64,000 nt of DNA from Zingiber officinale (taxonomy: Eukaryota > Streptophyta > Magnoliopsida > Zingiberales > Zingiberaceae), in contig NC_056002.1 in assembly GCF_018446385.1 (NCBI RefSeq), forward strand, positions 30,366,636-30,430,635. Direction: 5' to 3'. How positions within the stretch are numbered: the first letter of the stretch is position 1; every line of letters begins with the position of its first letter. The notes below the pieces were generated by a model that saw nothing but the letters and a program-made list of their open reading frames with translations, was not told the origin of the DNA and searched no databases. Both the position numbers and the translations under genes were made by a program. Positions 1 through 11,331 of the stretch are shown here, piece after piece.

Positions 1-786
1 GATGAGCGGTCGTTGATGCTTCCAGATTTAGAGGTGACAACATATCATCAATGTTGGCTTGCTATTGTTGTTGGAGTAGTTTCTGCGCATTGGCGTTGAT
101 GAGCAACTCTAGATCTTCTTGCGTTAAGGTTATGGTATTAAGTTTTCCAGCTTCTTCCATTGCAAAGCTTCAAATTCAGGCAAAGAGTTCCCACAGACGG
201 CATCAAATTTGATCATGTCTGAAGGCGATGAGACAACACGTTGGTTCCTGTATGTGATGGTTCAACGAACAAGAAATTTCTCGAGATCTGAAGAGAACTC
301 ATCAACGATCCTACACATAGAGAGACGAGCCAACAAAGCATTAGTAACCTAAGTCTGGGGTGGGAATCCTGGCTAGGCTCTCCGACGCTCAAGTCAGTCT
401 CCTCTCTTCGAAAGTGGAAGAAGAACATTAACAGAAAATGCAGGGAAGTAGGGTTTCAGATGCAAGTGCTTCTGTTTACGTCCCTTTCTAACGGAGAGAA
501 TTCCTCTTTTTATACCACCTTACATAACCTCCGCCATCATGAGCTAGTCCCCGATTTGTTAGAGTTTGTTAAAAAATGAGAGAAGTACAACCTAGACTTC
601 GTGCAATAATCTCCGAGAAATCACTTTTCTACCCCAGAAGTACCTTCTTTGTCGTTTATGACTTGCACCCCTGATGACATATGCAAAGGAGTGTATCACT
701 ATAATTGATTAACGAAGAATCTTCGAGAGAATATTTCCCGACAAGTTTGGTAGGCTGTCATTAGATTGTCGACTACTTGTCTGCTA

Positions 787-1250
787 AATATATTTCAATT
801 GATCATTAAGTCGATCGTATATTGTGAATACCCTCTATTGAACTTATCCTGGTCAGTCATTAAGCTGGTCGTACATTAAGAATACCTTCTGTTGAATATA
901 TATCTTGGTCGGTCGTTAAGTCGGTCGTTCATTAAGAATACCTTCTGTTGAATATATCCCGATCGATCGTTAAGCCGATCGCACATTAAGAATACCTTCT
1001 GTTGAATATATCTTGGTTAGTCGTTAAACCGATCGCATATTGAGCATACCTTCTGTTAAAAATATATCCCGACCGATCATTAAGCCGGTCGCACATTAAA
1101 AATACCTTATGTTGAATATATCCTAGCCGGTTGTTAAGTCGATCGCATATTGAGCATACCTTCTGTTAAGAATATATCCCGACTGGTCGTTAAGTCGATC
1201 GCATATTGAACATACCTTCTGTTAAGAATATATCCCGATCAATCATATAC
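787..1250. repeat. Tandem repeat, about 60-62 bp, roughly 7-8 copies
   Basis: Each unit has the core ATTAAGaATACCTTCTGTTGAATATATCC followed by a GATCGatCGTTAAG-like half. The copies differ by several substitutions each. The block lies inside the minus-strand LTR and ends where a second, longer-period repeat starts. Confidence 0.8.
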
Positions 1251-1620
1251 TAGAAGCTTTGTAAGGCTGAGCACCTTTAAGCTCGATCAGGCTTTGTCCG
1301 GTCGAGTGCACACAAGCACCCTTATGTTCGTTCAGCCGATCGAATGTTAGAAGTTTTGTAAGGCTGAGCACCTTTAAGCTTGATCGAATTTTGTCCGATC
1401 AATCGCACACAAGCACCCTTATGTTCATTCGGTCTTCGTTCAACCGATCGTATGCTAAGCTTTACAAGGCTAAGTACCTTTAAACTCGATCTGGCTTTGC
1501 CCGATCGAGCGCGCACTTATACTCATTCGATTAATCGTACATTAATGACTTTACAAGGTTGAGTACCTTTAAGCTCGATCGGACTGTGCCCGATCGAGCG
1601 CACACAGGCACCCTTATGTT
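1250..1620. repeat. Tandem repeat, about 100 bp, 3-4 copies
   Basis: The unit carries TTTGTAAGGCTGAGCACCTT, then AAGCTCGATC, TTTGTCCGGTCGAG and ACACAAGCACCCTTATG. It follows directly on the 60-bp array inside the same LTR. Copies at about 1255, 1350, 1455 and 1548 are clearly related but diverged. Confidence 0.75.
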
Positions 1621-1812
1621 GGATTGGATTTATGACCCCTATCTGAGCATTCTGCTCAAAGAATTGCTCGGACACGCTCTCAGGACTTTAATGTAGGGCA
1701 ATCAATCAGAACTAGTTAATAAACATTCACCCTACCTCAACCTTAATCATCACTTCATCTTAATTTTGATATCCTTATCACCTCCTAAATCCGCTTGTCA
1801 TAACCCGTAACA

Positions 1813-2145
1813 ATTTGCAAGGTAGATATCAAGTTCAGCCCAGTTAGTTGTGATTCACATTGCAGTCTTCCAACAACTCCGATGGGTTGTGTATAAGATA
1901 ACTATGAAAAGAATTGCGAAAGATCAATGTGAGAATATTATCTCGAAAACTAGAACATGGTTTGTGGGCATTGGCACTTTAGCCTATCGTTCCTACATCA
2001 CGGTATGCTTAAGAAACAAAGTTGGATAAATCTTACTTTCATTGAAAGCAAAAATCCAATGAAAAGGCATTCTTACTCATGGGATCTAGATCTAATAAAT
2101 AACTCTGAATGGTTTATAAAAGAACTAAAACTGCTGATGATGCCA
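1813..2145 (-). other. 3' flank of the endosulfine gene
   Basis: About 330 bases between the LTR and the stop codon of the minus-strand gene. It probably holds that gene's 3'UTR. I see no other gene; short open frames here lack coding character. Confidence 0.4.
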
Positions 2146-3080
2146 TTACTGATCATAGTTGTTATTGTCGTTCATTTCCTCAGAAGCACCATTTCCCCCA
2201 TCTACAGGTTGAATAAGAATGGGGTTAGCAACACTTGAAAACAACTATGAAATGTCCAAAGCAAACAACAATGTGCACCTTCATTGTCAGCAGATGCATA
2301 CACTGAGCGGCGTGAACGAACTTGCTGCTGAGGTGTGGGCTAATGAAAATGAACAGATGCAGAGTCGATTAGTACCCCAAACGATACAACAATTAGGTAT
2401 GAAGATACGGTTAATGTTATAGATAGACAGATTAGTTTTCATGATGAAAATGCCATACAAGAATGACATTCTAACAACAAAATATCATGTCCTATACTAT
2501 CGACAGGTACCTGCAGCTTTGGACGAAGTGCTTCAAGAGGTCCCTTCGGTTTCTGAGCATGCCCATCTTGCTGTAGTAATAAACCATGCAAAAAAAATAT
2601 AGAAGGCTATATATCAATTCTCAGTTTTAAGATAGTGACATGAATATTTGATGCTATGTTGATACCTTCCCTAAAGCCCAATCTGCAGAATCAAAGTATG
2701 CACGTTCATGATCCTGCATAAGAATTCGATAGTGTTGGTTGTGGAATGAATATTCAAGGAAAATAAACTGTCTATAGAACTGAAGTGAAACTTCCACTTC
2801 AAGACTTGCCTTGGATATCAGTGGTGGTTTTTTGGGTACCATTCTTCCATATTTCTTCTTGATTGCTTCTTCCTACAATATAGAAGCCATACATACCACA
2901 AAAAGATTAAACATCTTTGTTGATATATTATTGAAAAGCTATGCATGTCTATCTCAATTAACTATATCAATTATCTATTATTCAACAGAAAGAAAGTTGT
3001 AATCTCACCTCCTGTTGGGCTGATGGCATGCCATTTTCCTCATTTTGATTCTCATGTTCATTGGCATCCATGTTCGACAT
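2146..3080 (-). CDS. Endosulfine (ENSA/ARPP-19) family protein, PP2A-B55 inhibitor type
   Basis: Six coding exons on the minus strand: 3009-3080, 2810-2872, 2666-2713, 2511-2570, 2279-2339 and 2146-2201. Together they give a 119-residue protein with all exon phases agreeing. The start is ATG at 3078-3080; the protein opens MSNMDANEHE. Exon 2 encodes EEAIKKKYG and PKKPPLISK, and exon 3 the family signature FDSADW (residues 52-57). Ser54 matches the site phosphorylated by Greatwall-type kinases in animal and yeast homologues (FDSGDY). Exon 4 carries KPKGPLEALRPKLQ. The tail is acidic and Asn-rich. In the family, the phosphorylated protein inhibits PP2A-B55; the plant role is less defined. Intron 2 uses a GC donor (AAG|GCAAGT); the other introns are GT-AG. 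A 5'UTR exon ends at 5057, so the gene has a roughly 1.95-kb leader intron. No disabling change is visible. Confidence 0.92.
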
Positions 3081-5140
3081 GGTGGGGCTGAATGAACTTG
3101 AAGAAACTGCAACAGAGAGACGGGTATAATAAATTAACTGAGACTGCAGGATTACATCAAACAAATACATCATGTTCAGAAATTGGTTAGATCAAGATAG
3201 TAGTTAGAGCCATATGCCAAGAGAATAAATTTGGCAGTAAATAAGGCCTCATAAAAGTAACTAAAAGCAAATGCAAACCCTGGAAAAATTGGGAGCCACG
3301 AGAAGTACTGTTGTGCTAAGATAGTTTCTGGAATCGGCTTGTAACTTTTCTCATTTTTTTTTACAAAAGACATCTCAAGCCATCTACCCAGCTCCAGCCT
3401 TCCAAATGCTCAAGGTTGTGGTCAGAAACTGGTATAATTTCAACAGAGCAGTATGTAATTTAGAGATGATCTACATATCTAACATTTAGAAGATGAGTTT
3501 GTAATTGAATTGTTTAACCTTTTCAGGTTTATAAAAAATTCAAAATGGCCGTTTTTATGCAAATGTTTAACACAGGTTAACCCAAGTGTATACTCGTATA
3601 TGAATTCTGTTAAATATACTTATTCATATGCTTAGTTTTTGCTTTATTCTGATTCAAGCAGTCTTCAACTTTAGAAATTAAAGAAATTGAGAATTTGTTA
3701 CGCTTTGCAATACAAATTAGTAACATTTGTTTTTCACAATCACAAAAGACAAATCCTAATTTTTTATTAAAAAAAACGGAATAGAAACTAAAATGTATTT
3801 GGTCCTAGGTAGCACCTATGCTATTTTATTTTGAGTTGATAAAGTATTGAAAATACACATTCAAGGGAGTAAGATGTGAGAAGAAGAGAATGAAAGTCCA
3901 TGTTTCTAAGTGAGGCTTCTGAACGCTAGAAGCCATCTTTGGGGTGTGTTTGAATGATTGTGGAAGACCATATTGTTTGTAGAGAAAAAAACTTCTTCTA
4001 AGGGAGAACTTTTGGTGTCTAGGGAATCGTTAAATATGAAGTTTTCATTGTTCTCCCAATGGATGGCTGATAGATTAATCTAGATACGATTGGGACGGGT
4101 AATGTACACATCATGGGCAACGGATTTGTCATTGTTTATCATACTTTTTTGCTTTAACATTATATGATCTTGGATTCTATCCGTGGGGTAGACTTACATA
4201 GAACCAAGTTAAGTAACTATTGTTATGTTTGTGTGATTGTGTTATTATATCAAGTGAGGTGAAAATTTCAACACATCATCTCACGGTGGAGATGATTTCA
4301 CTTTCAAAAGCATAATATTTAGATCTACAAGTATGGAACAGCCAACCGCATCTAGTGAAGAAACTTCTTATCCCAACACTAGAAACAAAAAATTAAGTAT
4401 AGATTCAGGTTATATCAGATTGGTGGATCTGGCTTCAGAAATTCAGCTTTCATTCATCAAACCCTAAAAAAGTGTGAACGATTTCTACGACTCAAACCCT
4501 ACCAGTTCCCTCATTAAACAAGCACAGCAGAAATGGATACACAGAGTGCAACTCCACTGGTAGCATTGGCCAACACTTAATCTACCATCAAGTTTCCAGA
4601 GATAAGAGTGAATCAAAGTAAGGCTCATAAATGAGGATAGCTTTTATCTCACCAGAACCATCATTTATCCCAGTAAAAATTACTGTTTTCTAAGAACAGA
4701 TCCACCAAAACTGATGATCGATCTGGTTTTTTTCCCCAACTAGGAAAACCAAACTACACTCCACCATGAAACAAGCAGCATTCACAATGGGAGCGCTTTA
4801 AACAGCAAATTCAAATTCAAGTCCATTAAAAAGACACCTTTTGCGCTGGATCCAATTAAACACCCGACAATCCATTAAGATCGACTTCGTCTGGAAAATT
4901 TCGTGGAAGAAACATTATGATCTAATCAAACAGAGAGGAACTAGAAATTCCTCTTGCGCAATGAACAAGTAGGAAAGAAGGCCACGCGCGAGCTCGTGCT
5001 AGCCGAATCGAACAAGAAGTAAGAAGAAAGAATGCGGAGAAGAGGAGCCATCGTACCTCCGCCTAGCGATCGAGATCGGCGATCGAGGAGGAGGCTGCTT
5101 CGTCAGTTCTTCCACCTCTGGATCGCAATTAAATTAATAT
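3081..5140 (-). other. 5'UTR exons and leader intron of the endosulfine gene
   Basis: The coding exon extends 5' to an acceptor, GTTGCAG, with exon sequence starting at 3106. A GC-rich exon whose donor is GAG|GTACGA lies at 5057 to about 5115-5140. Between them lies an AT-rich intron of about 1950 bases with no coding signal. Beyond 5140 the sequence becomes AT-rich and promoter-like. The transcription start cannot be placed. Confidence 0.6.
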
Positions 5141-7414
5141 AAATAAATAAATGAGGAGATAAGACAACGAGTCAGACCAGGACGACGCGTGTCGAGTCAA
5201 GGGCGTGTTTGAGATCATCTGTCTCATTGAAGCTAGGAAACACTGGTTGTCTGTTTAGTTCTTAGGTAATCAAATCACACAATGACGTATGAGCTGGAAG
5301 AGGATTCATTGTTTCCCCGCTCCCTGTTCTATCCAGACAAGGTAATCTTAGTCTGAAGTACTAAACTAATGCTTTCCTGTACACCCGTTCTATAAGCGGC
5401 TCTGGACGACTTAGAGTGAATCCTGACGTTCAAACCATTCTCAGACGCTCCAAATGATTGAAATTCACTCAAGGCGCTCGAAAATGATCTAGACACTTGA
5501 ATTCACTTTTTGAATTCACTTTGAATTGTCCATACGTTGCTCATCGAACAGGTGTACAGGATAATAATTCTTACTATATATATAATTGTGATCTACTATG
5601 GACGAAACGGCACATACCACATTGATCTAAGCGCATGTATTCAATCCAGACGCCTACATTCATTGTTTTTTATATCATTTCCTTAAACATGAGCACTATA
5701 CCTATACCTAGTGAGCATCTAATATTTTTTTTATTATGAACACTATAACGCAAGAGAAAAATTGAATCCTATATGAAAAATTTTATTAACTTAAATTTAT
5801 TATAATTCAACCCTTAAATTCTAAAATTTTAAACCCTAGATACATATAATATACTCCGTAAGCATCTAAAATTTTTAATCTTGAACACTATAACTTAAGA
5901 GAGAAACCTAAACCCTAGAGGGTAAATCTTATTAGCCCAAACTCATTATAACCCAACTTTTAAATTCTAAAATCTTAAACTCTAAATACATATAATAAAC
6001 CTAAAACAAAAAAAATTGAATGAATACAGACGCCTACACCAATATCAGGCATGGGCACACAGCGAAAGATCAAAGATCCACATCATATCCTACAAATCGT
6101 TCCTTACACAATAGTCCACGATTGATTTTTCATTTTTTTTTTTAAAGTTTTGGTCAGGATGTCTGGATTTAATCCAGGCACCTCGACTCTATTTTTTTTA
6201 AATTAAAATTTCTTTAAAATATTTTAAATATATATATATTATACCCCGTGAATACCTAATTTTTTTTATTTTAAATATTATAACCTAAAAAGAAAATCTT
6301 AACCCTAAAGAAAAAATCTTATTAACTTAAACTTGATATAACTCAATTCCTAAATTCTAAACTTTTAAATCCTAAATTCATATAATATATCCCATAGACA
6401 TTTAAAACTTTTAATTTTAAACATTATAATCCAAAAGAGAAGCATGAACCCTAGAAGAAAATTTTTATTAGCTCAATCCCATTATAACACAACTTCTAAA
6501 TCTTAAAATTTTGAACTTTAAATACAAATACATATAATATATCCTAAAATAAAATTAAAAAATTATTGAGATGAATTCCGACACTGGAAATGATTCCAAG
6601 CGCATGTACAATTTGCTCATAGACAATTGGAGCAATTCCCGACGCCCCGAGTCAAGTCCAAACGAATCCGCACCCCAAGGTCCGTATCGTATTTTGCTTC
6701 TACACTTCCACATAGAAATAACTCGCATGCCGCGCAGCTAGATGCAAGTTGATTGTTCTAATTAATTTTAGGATTAATTCACAACGAATACAAAATATCT
6801 TCTAATTAATTTTAGATTAATTCACAACGATACAAAATATTTTATTTGACAAAATATCTTATTTGATGTCGTTCCACTAGGATAAATATCCGTATAATTT
6901 ATCCCTTCAGATAGTGTGCGACCATTTTAGAGGGACCATTTTAGAGGGGCCATTAACCGTACCTGCATGCAGTCCGAGTGCAACAATTCCTAAACATATA
7001 AAAATTAAATTTCAACTGTAATAAATTATCAAATAAATTTCTCTTAATAAACAATTAACCTAGAAATGAGTTAATGGACCATGAGTTGATGATGGGTCAT
7101 CTGCTGTAAACCGATGAAAAACTTCGATCGAACAGAATCAATCACTCAAAATTAGTCAACTTATGTTAGATATCTGATATTATTAAAAAAAAACACACAC
7201 ACAGTGCTTGCATGCATTCCTTGGATTGGGCCTTTGGAATCTCATTTATTATCCCTACAAATCACATTAAATAGTTTGCCATGACATGATATGCAAATGA
7301 AGATTTTGATGGAAACTATGCAAGATGACGATGGCGAAGCTGGAAGATGAGTCGAGAAGAGATAAATGCAGGCTCGAAGATTATTACATTTGACAGCTTC
7401 TTGTCGGAGCAGGA
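5141..7414. other. Intergenic, AT-rich, no gene recognised
   Basis: Separates the 5' end of the endosulfine gene from the 3' end of the COR413IM gene. Apart from the repeat at 5738-6547 I see only AT-rich sequence and no coding exon on either strand. The last 150 bases or so before 7414 are probably the COR413IM 3'UTR. Confidence 0.5.
5738..6547. repeat. Diverged direct repeat, about 145 bp, two tandem pairs
   Basis: Units start near 5738, 5883, 6272 and 6419. Each begins with a (G/A)AACACTATAAC-like motif, passes through an A-rich stretch with AACCCTA, and reaches TTCTAAAATTTTAAA and ATACATATAATA. Units 1-2 and 3-4 are each tandem, separated by about 270 bases. The AAACCCTA pieces are internal to the unit and do not form a telomere-like array. 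Confidence 0.7.
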
Positions 7415-10030
7415 TCAGAGGAGTAACAAGCAGGAGATGACGGTGAGAAAGATGATGGCTAAAGTTGCTATTATGGAGCCTTGGTCGAAAGCATTTCTCA
7501 TACTTCCTACTCTGGAGAAGTGCTGAAATGCCAGATAGGAGGCTATCGCCAAAGACACGACCGCACCAGATTGAGTACTTCTGCAAGGAAAAATAGGCAC
7601 CAAGAAGATAAGTATGATGATTAGTGATTCATAAATCTGACTAGATCAACTTGTTCGGAATTGGAGTTTCAAACTCATCCTCCAAATTTAAGCCCGAACT
7701 GTCGACAAGTCAAAAACCAACTTAATTGAATCGATCGGATTGAGTGAGGCACAGAATGGTTGAGCAGTTAGTTCAAATTCACTGATTGAAATCTGAACTT
7801 CTGAGTGCTTCGAGCCACAATTAGATCCTTTTAGGTGAAGGGAACAACTTAGGAGATCGAAATAATGAAAGACTACTTTTGTTTCTTCCTGGAGGGTGAA
7901 TGCTCATCACTTTACCTTAGGTTCAGGGTCTGAAAAGGAGCTACAATGACAAGCATCATTGCTAAGAAAGGCAACTCAAGTTGACCTGCACTGAAAGAAA
8001 CTATGAAGTTGAGACTGAGTTCGAAGAAAAAGGCACTAGTACAAAGAAACCGTTAAGCTGAAGTCGGGCATCGCAGACTAAAATTGATTAATTAATGTAG
8101 GAGAATAAGTATCAGGCTATAGGAAACACTTAACCTGGAAGGTAGTAGAAAATACGGACTAGAAGTGCCAAAAATATAGTCCAAATGCCATAGTCACCCC
8201 TGCCATATTTTGGACATAGAAAAAAAAGAAGAGTTTATATAAACAAATTATGCCGATTGCAAATCTGAAGTACATGAACAAGTCTATAGAGTCCAGCTTA
8301 CTTGATCCATGAAATGACACTGGAAGGAGCTTGCAAAGCAAAAAGGGGGAGAAGGAATGATTTGTGGATCGATGTGCCTTTGGCAAACATTAATACCCTA
8401 AGAGCACAAAATGCTTATTAGAAAACTGATATCAATAATGTAGTATCACTCTTTTAGATGTCATAACCAGTATGTATGCTAGCCTATTGCACTAGCACAG
8501 TTGTTTACACAAGCCGTGAAGCAATACCTTATTGTATCTAGGAAGGTTGTCTTCATAATGAAGTTGATTGTTGACAACTAAAATTAACGTAAATGTTTAG
8601 AACCCATCTGATATTTTTCTCTGAACTGTGAAAAAAAAAGTTTTTAGAGGATCCATTAGATGATTTGTTACTATTCTTCCCTTCCTCTCCTAGTCATCCA
8701 ACAAAAGCGACAATGGCTCTACTCTCTGGGTATTTGGAGAACCTTGCTTGTAATAAGAAGATACAAGAAGTGTAAACAAGTCCTAAATAGCGTACTGTAT
8801 AGGTCCCAATATGATATCAATGCAACCTCAACCCCAACAAAATTAACTATTTATAAAGGAAAGAAGTGTCTCATTGTTAGTTATCAATCATGCCCTGGGG
8901 AGCAGAAAATCTTGTTGCTTCTCAAATGATATTGTCTAGTTTAAGATCATCTTGAGGTACTGTTTACCTTGAGACTTAAGTCCCATCCCTTTCTGAAGAA
9001 TATATTTATGTCATTCCATATCAATTTTTTTTATCCTGTTCTTGTAATTTTATTTTATTTTCTAAAATCCGAAGAAAGGATATCCAACAGTTTAAAATGT
9101 AAAGTCATGGCAATACAACATCCATTCAAAATTTCAAGCCAATTAAATTTGATATAAATAAGAACCATATGCGGAAAGAACTATTTCTCAATTGATTTAA
9201 ATTTATACAATTACTTGAAGCTAAGTTATTCTAATATAGTTAACTGATCATATTGCATGCATCCAAAAACTCAATCTAGCAATCAATGTTCATCTTTTCA
9301 AAAACAAGACCCGACCTAAGCTGAGATGGCATGATTAGGGAAAGCTTGATTCGAACTCAATTTACCTTAGCTTGACTCAAGTACAAATAAAAAAAGTACT
9401 TTCTCAACATGATGGCCACCACATATGCACCCAAGTTTACCTTCTTTTTTTTTTTTTTTTAATTTCGATTCTTATACTTTTCTGTATCCCAAAATTTTGG
9501 TAGATTAAATCCCACAAGAATTCAGTGAGACTTAGTTTACGATCATGAAACAATCAGGTACTGGAATCGCCCACTATAAATCTATAACAGTAACATGCAC
9601 AATCCAAGGCTTCCAGAAAATGTTCCAAGATCAAAGCACGGTAAAGAGCAACAAATCTAGAACTGAGTTAGCTTGCTTACGCGATGGAGGCAGCAGAAAC
9701 CCACTGAAGAGTATGCGGGCTGAGCGGCGCAGCATAGCATACCACTCCAGTACGCCTTTTGCTCTCCTGCTTAATCCTCATCGACGGCCCGCCCGCAACG
9801 GGAAGAGCACGGCAGATCAGCCTACAAAATACAGAAATCAAAGCCCAAAATCAAGATCCGCCAAGGTCGGAGAAAAATGGAAAAACCTACCTGAGGGGAA
9901 CGGCGGGGGCGGTGATTGGTGCTGCGCGGGAGACGGGGGCGAGGGCGGGCGAGAGGCATTGGAGCCTCGGTCGGGCGATCGAAGAGGCGAGGGGCACGGA
10001 GGAGAGGGATAGAAGGAGGCCGGTGGCCAT
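7415..10030 (-). CDS. COR413IM: Cold-regulated 413 inner-membrane protein, chloroplastic (COR413IM)
   Basis: Six exons on the minus strand: 9891-10030, 9681-9821, 8302-8397, 8135-8199, 7916-7985 and 7415-7580. All have GT-AG borders and consistent phases, giving 225 residues, a length usual for the chloroplast branch of the WCOR413 family. Residues 1 to about 75 are Ser/Ala/Pro/Arg-rich with few acids, as expected of a transit peptide. Six hydrophobic segments follow at about 86-104, 107-124, 130-147, 151-169, 176-193 and 205-225. Family blocks include LQWVSAASIA, SFLLPLFALQAPSS, GDYGIWTIFLALLVR, LELPFLAMMLVIVAPFQ and FDQGSIIATLAII. Known members sit in the chloroplast inner envelope and are induced by cold and ABA, with a role in freezing tolerance; the biochemical activity is unknown. 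Intron 2 (8398-9680) is the longest and holds nothing recognisable. The gene looks intact. Confidence 0.93.
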
Positions 10031-10102
10031 CGTCGGAGCCGGCGGTCACAGATCGAGCTGGGGACCGGAGATGGAGGGGATAAGAAGCAGGGAATGGGCG
10101 GA

Positions 10103-10108
10103 ACCGAC
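10103..10108 (+). promoter_or_regulatory. Possible CRT/DRE core (ACCGAC)
   Basis: RCCGAC is the core bound by CBF/DREB factors in cold-induced plant promoters. This copy is about 73 bases upstream of the COR413IM start codon, possibly within the 5'UTR. A second core, GCCGAC, is at 10329-10334. Six-base motifs occur by chance, so this is suggestive only. Confidence 0.3.
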
Positions 10109-10328
10109 GGTAGACGGAGGAGCTCCAGCCACCTGGCCGGTGAATTATCGAGTTTCTAAACACACCCATTGAATGACACCTTCCATATGATCCAACCATA
10201 TGGCTTTAACCTGTAGACTCCACTTTCTTTCCCAGCTATTGCACGGGTAAACTACGAGGCCTTAGCGGTAAGTGAACAACGAATGCACAATCAATGATTG
10301 GGAGTCCGATCCGGTCTTGGGCCCCTTG

Positions 10329-10334
10329 GCCGAC
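10329..10334 (+). promoter_or_regulatory. Possible CRT/DRE core (GCCGAC)
   Basis: Second RCCGAC core, about 300 bases upstream of the COR413IM start codon. It fits a cold-regulated gene but is not proof of regulation. Confidence 0.3.
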
Positions 10335-10655
10335 AGATTAGATCAGACCCGGCCCGATCTCAGGCCCTGCAAGCAAAATGAACCCAGGTTAGTCGGAGAA
10401 TATATATATATATATTAAATAGTATAAACGAATCAGATAGAACTAAATTTTATATTATTTTAATAAAATTGAGTCTAAAAATAATTATTCAAATTTATTT
10501 TTTTTTAATTTGAGTTTGACAACTTGAATTAAATTCTTTTAAATGTTTTGAATTTGAATTGTTTAAAAATTTTATAAATTCGATAAAAAAAATAGGACAG
10601 AATGCCTATTTTATTAGAATTATCATGGTGTCTATTTTTCATTTATTATCAAAAG
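10335..10655. other. Upstream region of COR413IM, AT-rich
   Basis: AT-rich DNA between the COR413IM promoter and the first retrotransposon sequence, including a short (AT)n run near 10402-10415. No gene is seen. Confidence 0.4.
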
Positions 10656-11331
10656 AAATTTCCCCTGATAATCCCAACATGTCAAGGAAATTTAAAAACC
10701 TCCTAAATTGAAGAAATTTCCCCGGGTAATCTCAACATGCCAAGGCAACTAAAAAAACCTCCTAAATTCATATTTATAATTAATATGACTTAACATCCGC
10801 TAGATATATACATTAAAGATGAGGATAACTATAAATGCATCAGGAAAATATGAACTCTAGTGAAAATAATGAATGATTATTAATACATAAGAAGGTAAAA
10901 ATTCACTGAAAGTAGCGTAAAGATCATTAACGCATAGAAGGTGAAAGGTTATCCAAGGATAGTATAAAAGGAGTCAGCAAGGCAAAAGGAAAGGGGAAAT
11001 CTAATTAAAAAACTCTTAACTATTCATTAGTTCATATATTCCTTCATCTTCTCATTGATTATGATTTAAGCATCGGAGTGGCAACATTGGATATCTTGGC
11101 ATCATTCTAACCCTCTTCCCTAGTCTTTGATCTTCTCCAGATTTTCCGAGCGACAATGATCTCACCTCCTAAAACTTCTCTATTCGGTTCCTACGATAGC
11201 AATTGGCACGCCCACAACCTTTGCTGGTGGATCTCCTTCTAAAAGTCTTGGCGCAAGATCAAATTGACGTCGTGGGAAACTTAATACACTTGAATCAAGG
11301 CAATCAGATGGATGACACTAGAAGGACCGCC
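10656..11331. mobile_element. Gypsy-type LTR fragment (same family as 59.2-61.2 kb)
   Basis: From about 10760 the sequence parallels 60670-61194 and 36080-36175. Shared landmarks are CCTCCTAAATTCATATTTATAAT, GTAGCGTAAAGATCATTAA, AGTTCATAT, TCCACAACCTT and AAAAGTCTTGGCGCAAGATC. It starts with a local two-copy duplication of about 65 bases (10656-10775). The right end is cut by the copia LTR at 11332. Sequence after the GGCGC motif may be the element leader. Confidence 0.6.

Larger units (their letters stand above)
1..1812 (-). mobile_element. Gypsy-type LTR retrotransposon fragment (LTR, leader, start of gag)
   Basis: Read on the minus strand, an LTR-like segment starts near 1812 with TGTTACGGG. 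It runs through two tandem-repeat blocks to a TATAAAAAG box near 513-521, then a leader, then an ATG at 158-160. That ATG opens a gag-like reading frame running off the window edge; it begins MEEAGKLNTITL and meets an in-frame TAG at 62-64, so this copy is already broken. The high density of GATCG/CGATC in the LTR is typical of this repeat. Assignment to Gypsy rests on layout and general gag character only. The exact LTR end and the target-site duplication were not found. Confidence 0.5.

Noticed and set aside
5883..6003. Interstitial telomere repeats (AAACCCTA)
   Set aside because: Single copies within a 145-bp AT-rich repeat unit; no tandem TTTAGGG run.
7242..7586. 114-codon minus-strand frame starting MQKYSIWCG
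   Set aside because: Overlaps the last COR413IM exon in another frame; the COR413IM frame matches the family and splice phase.
9545..10172. Plus-strand proteins of 155 and 137 codons over the COR413IM first exons
   Set aside because: They are antisense to a well-supported spliced gene and have GC-rich low-complexity translations with no domain.
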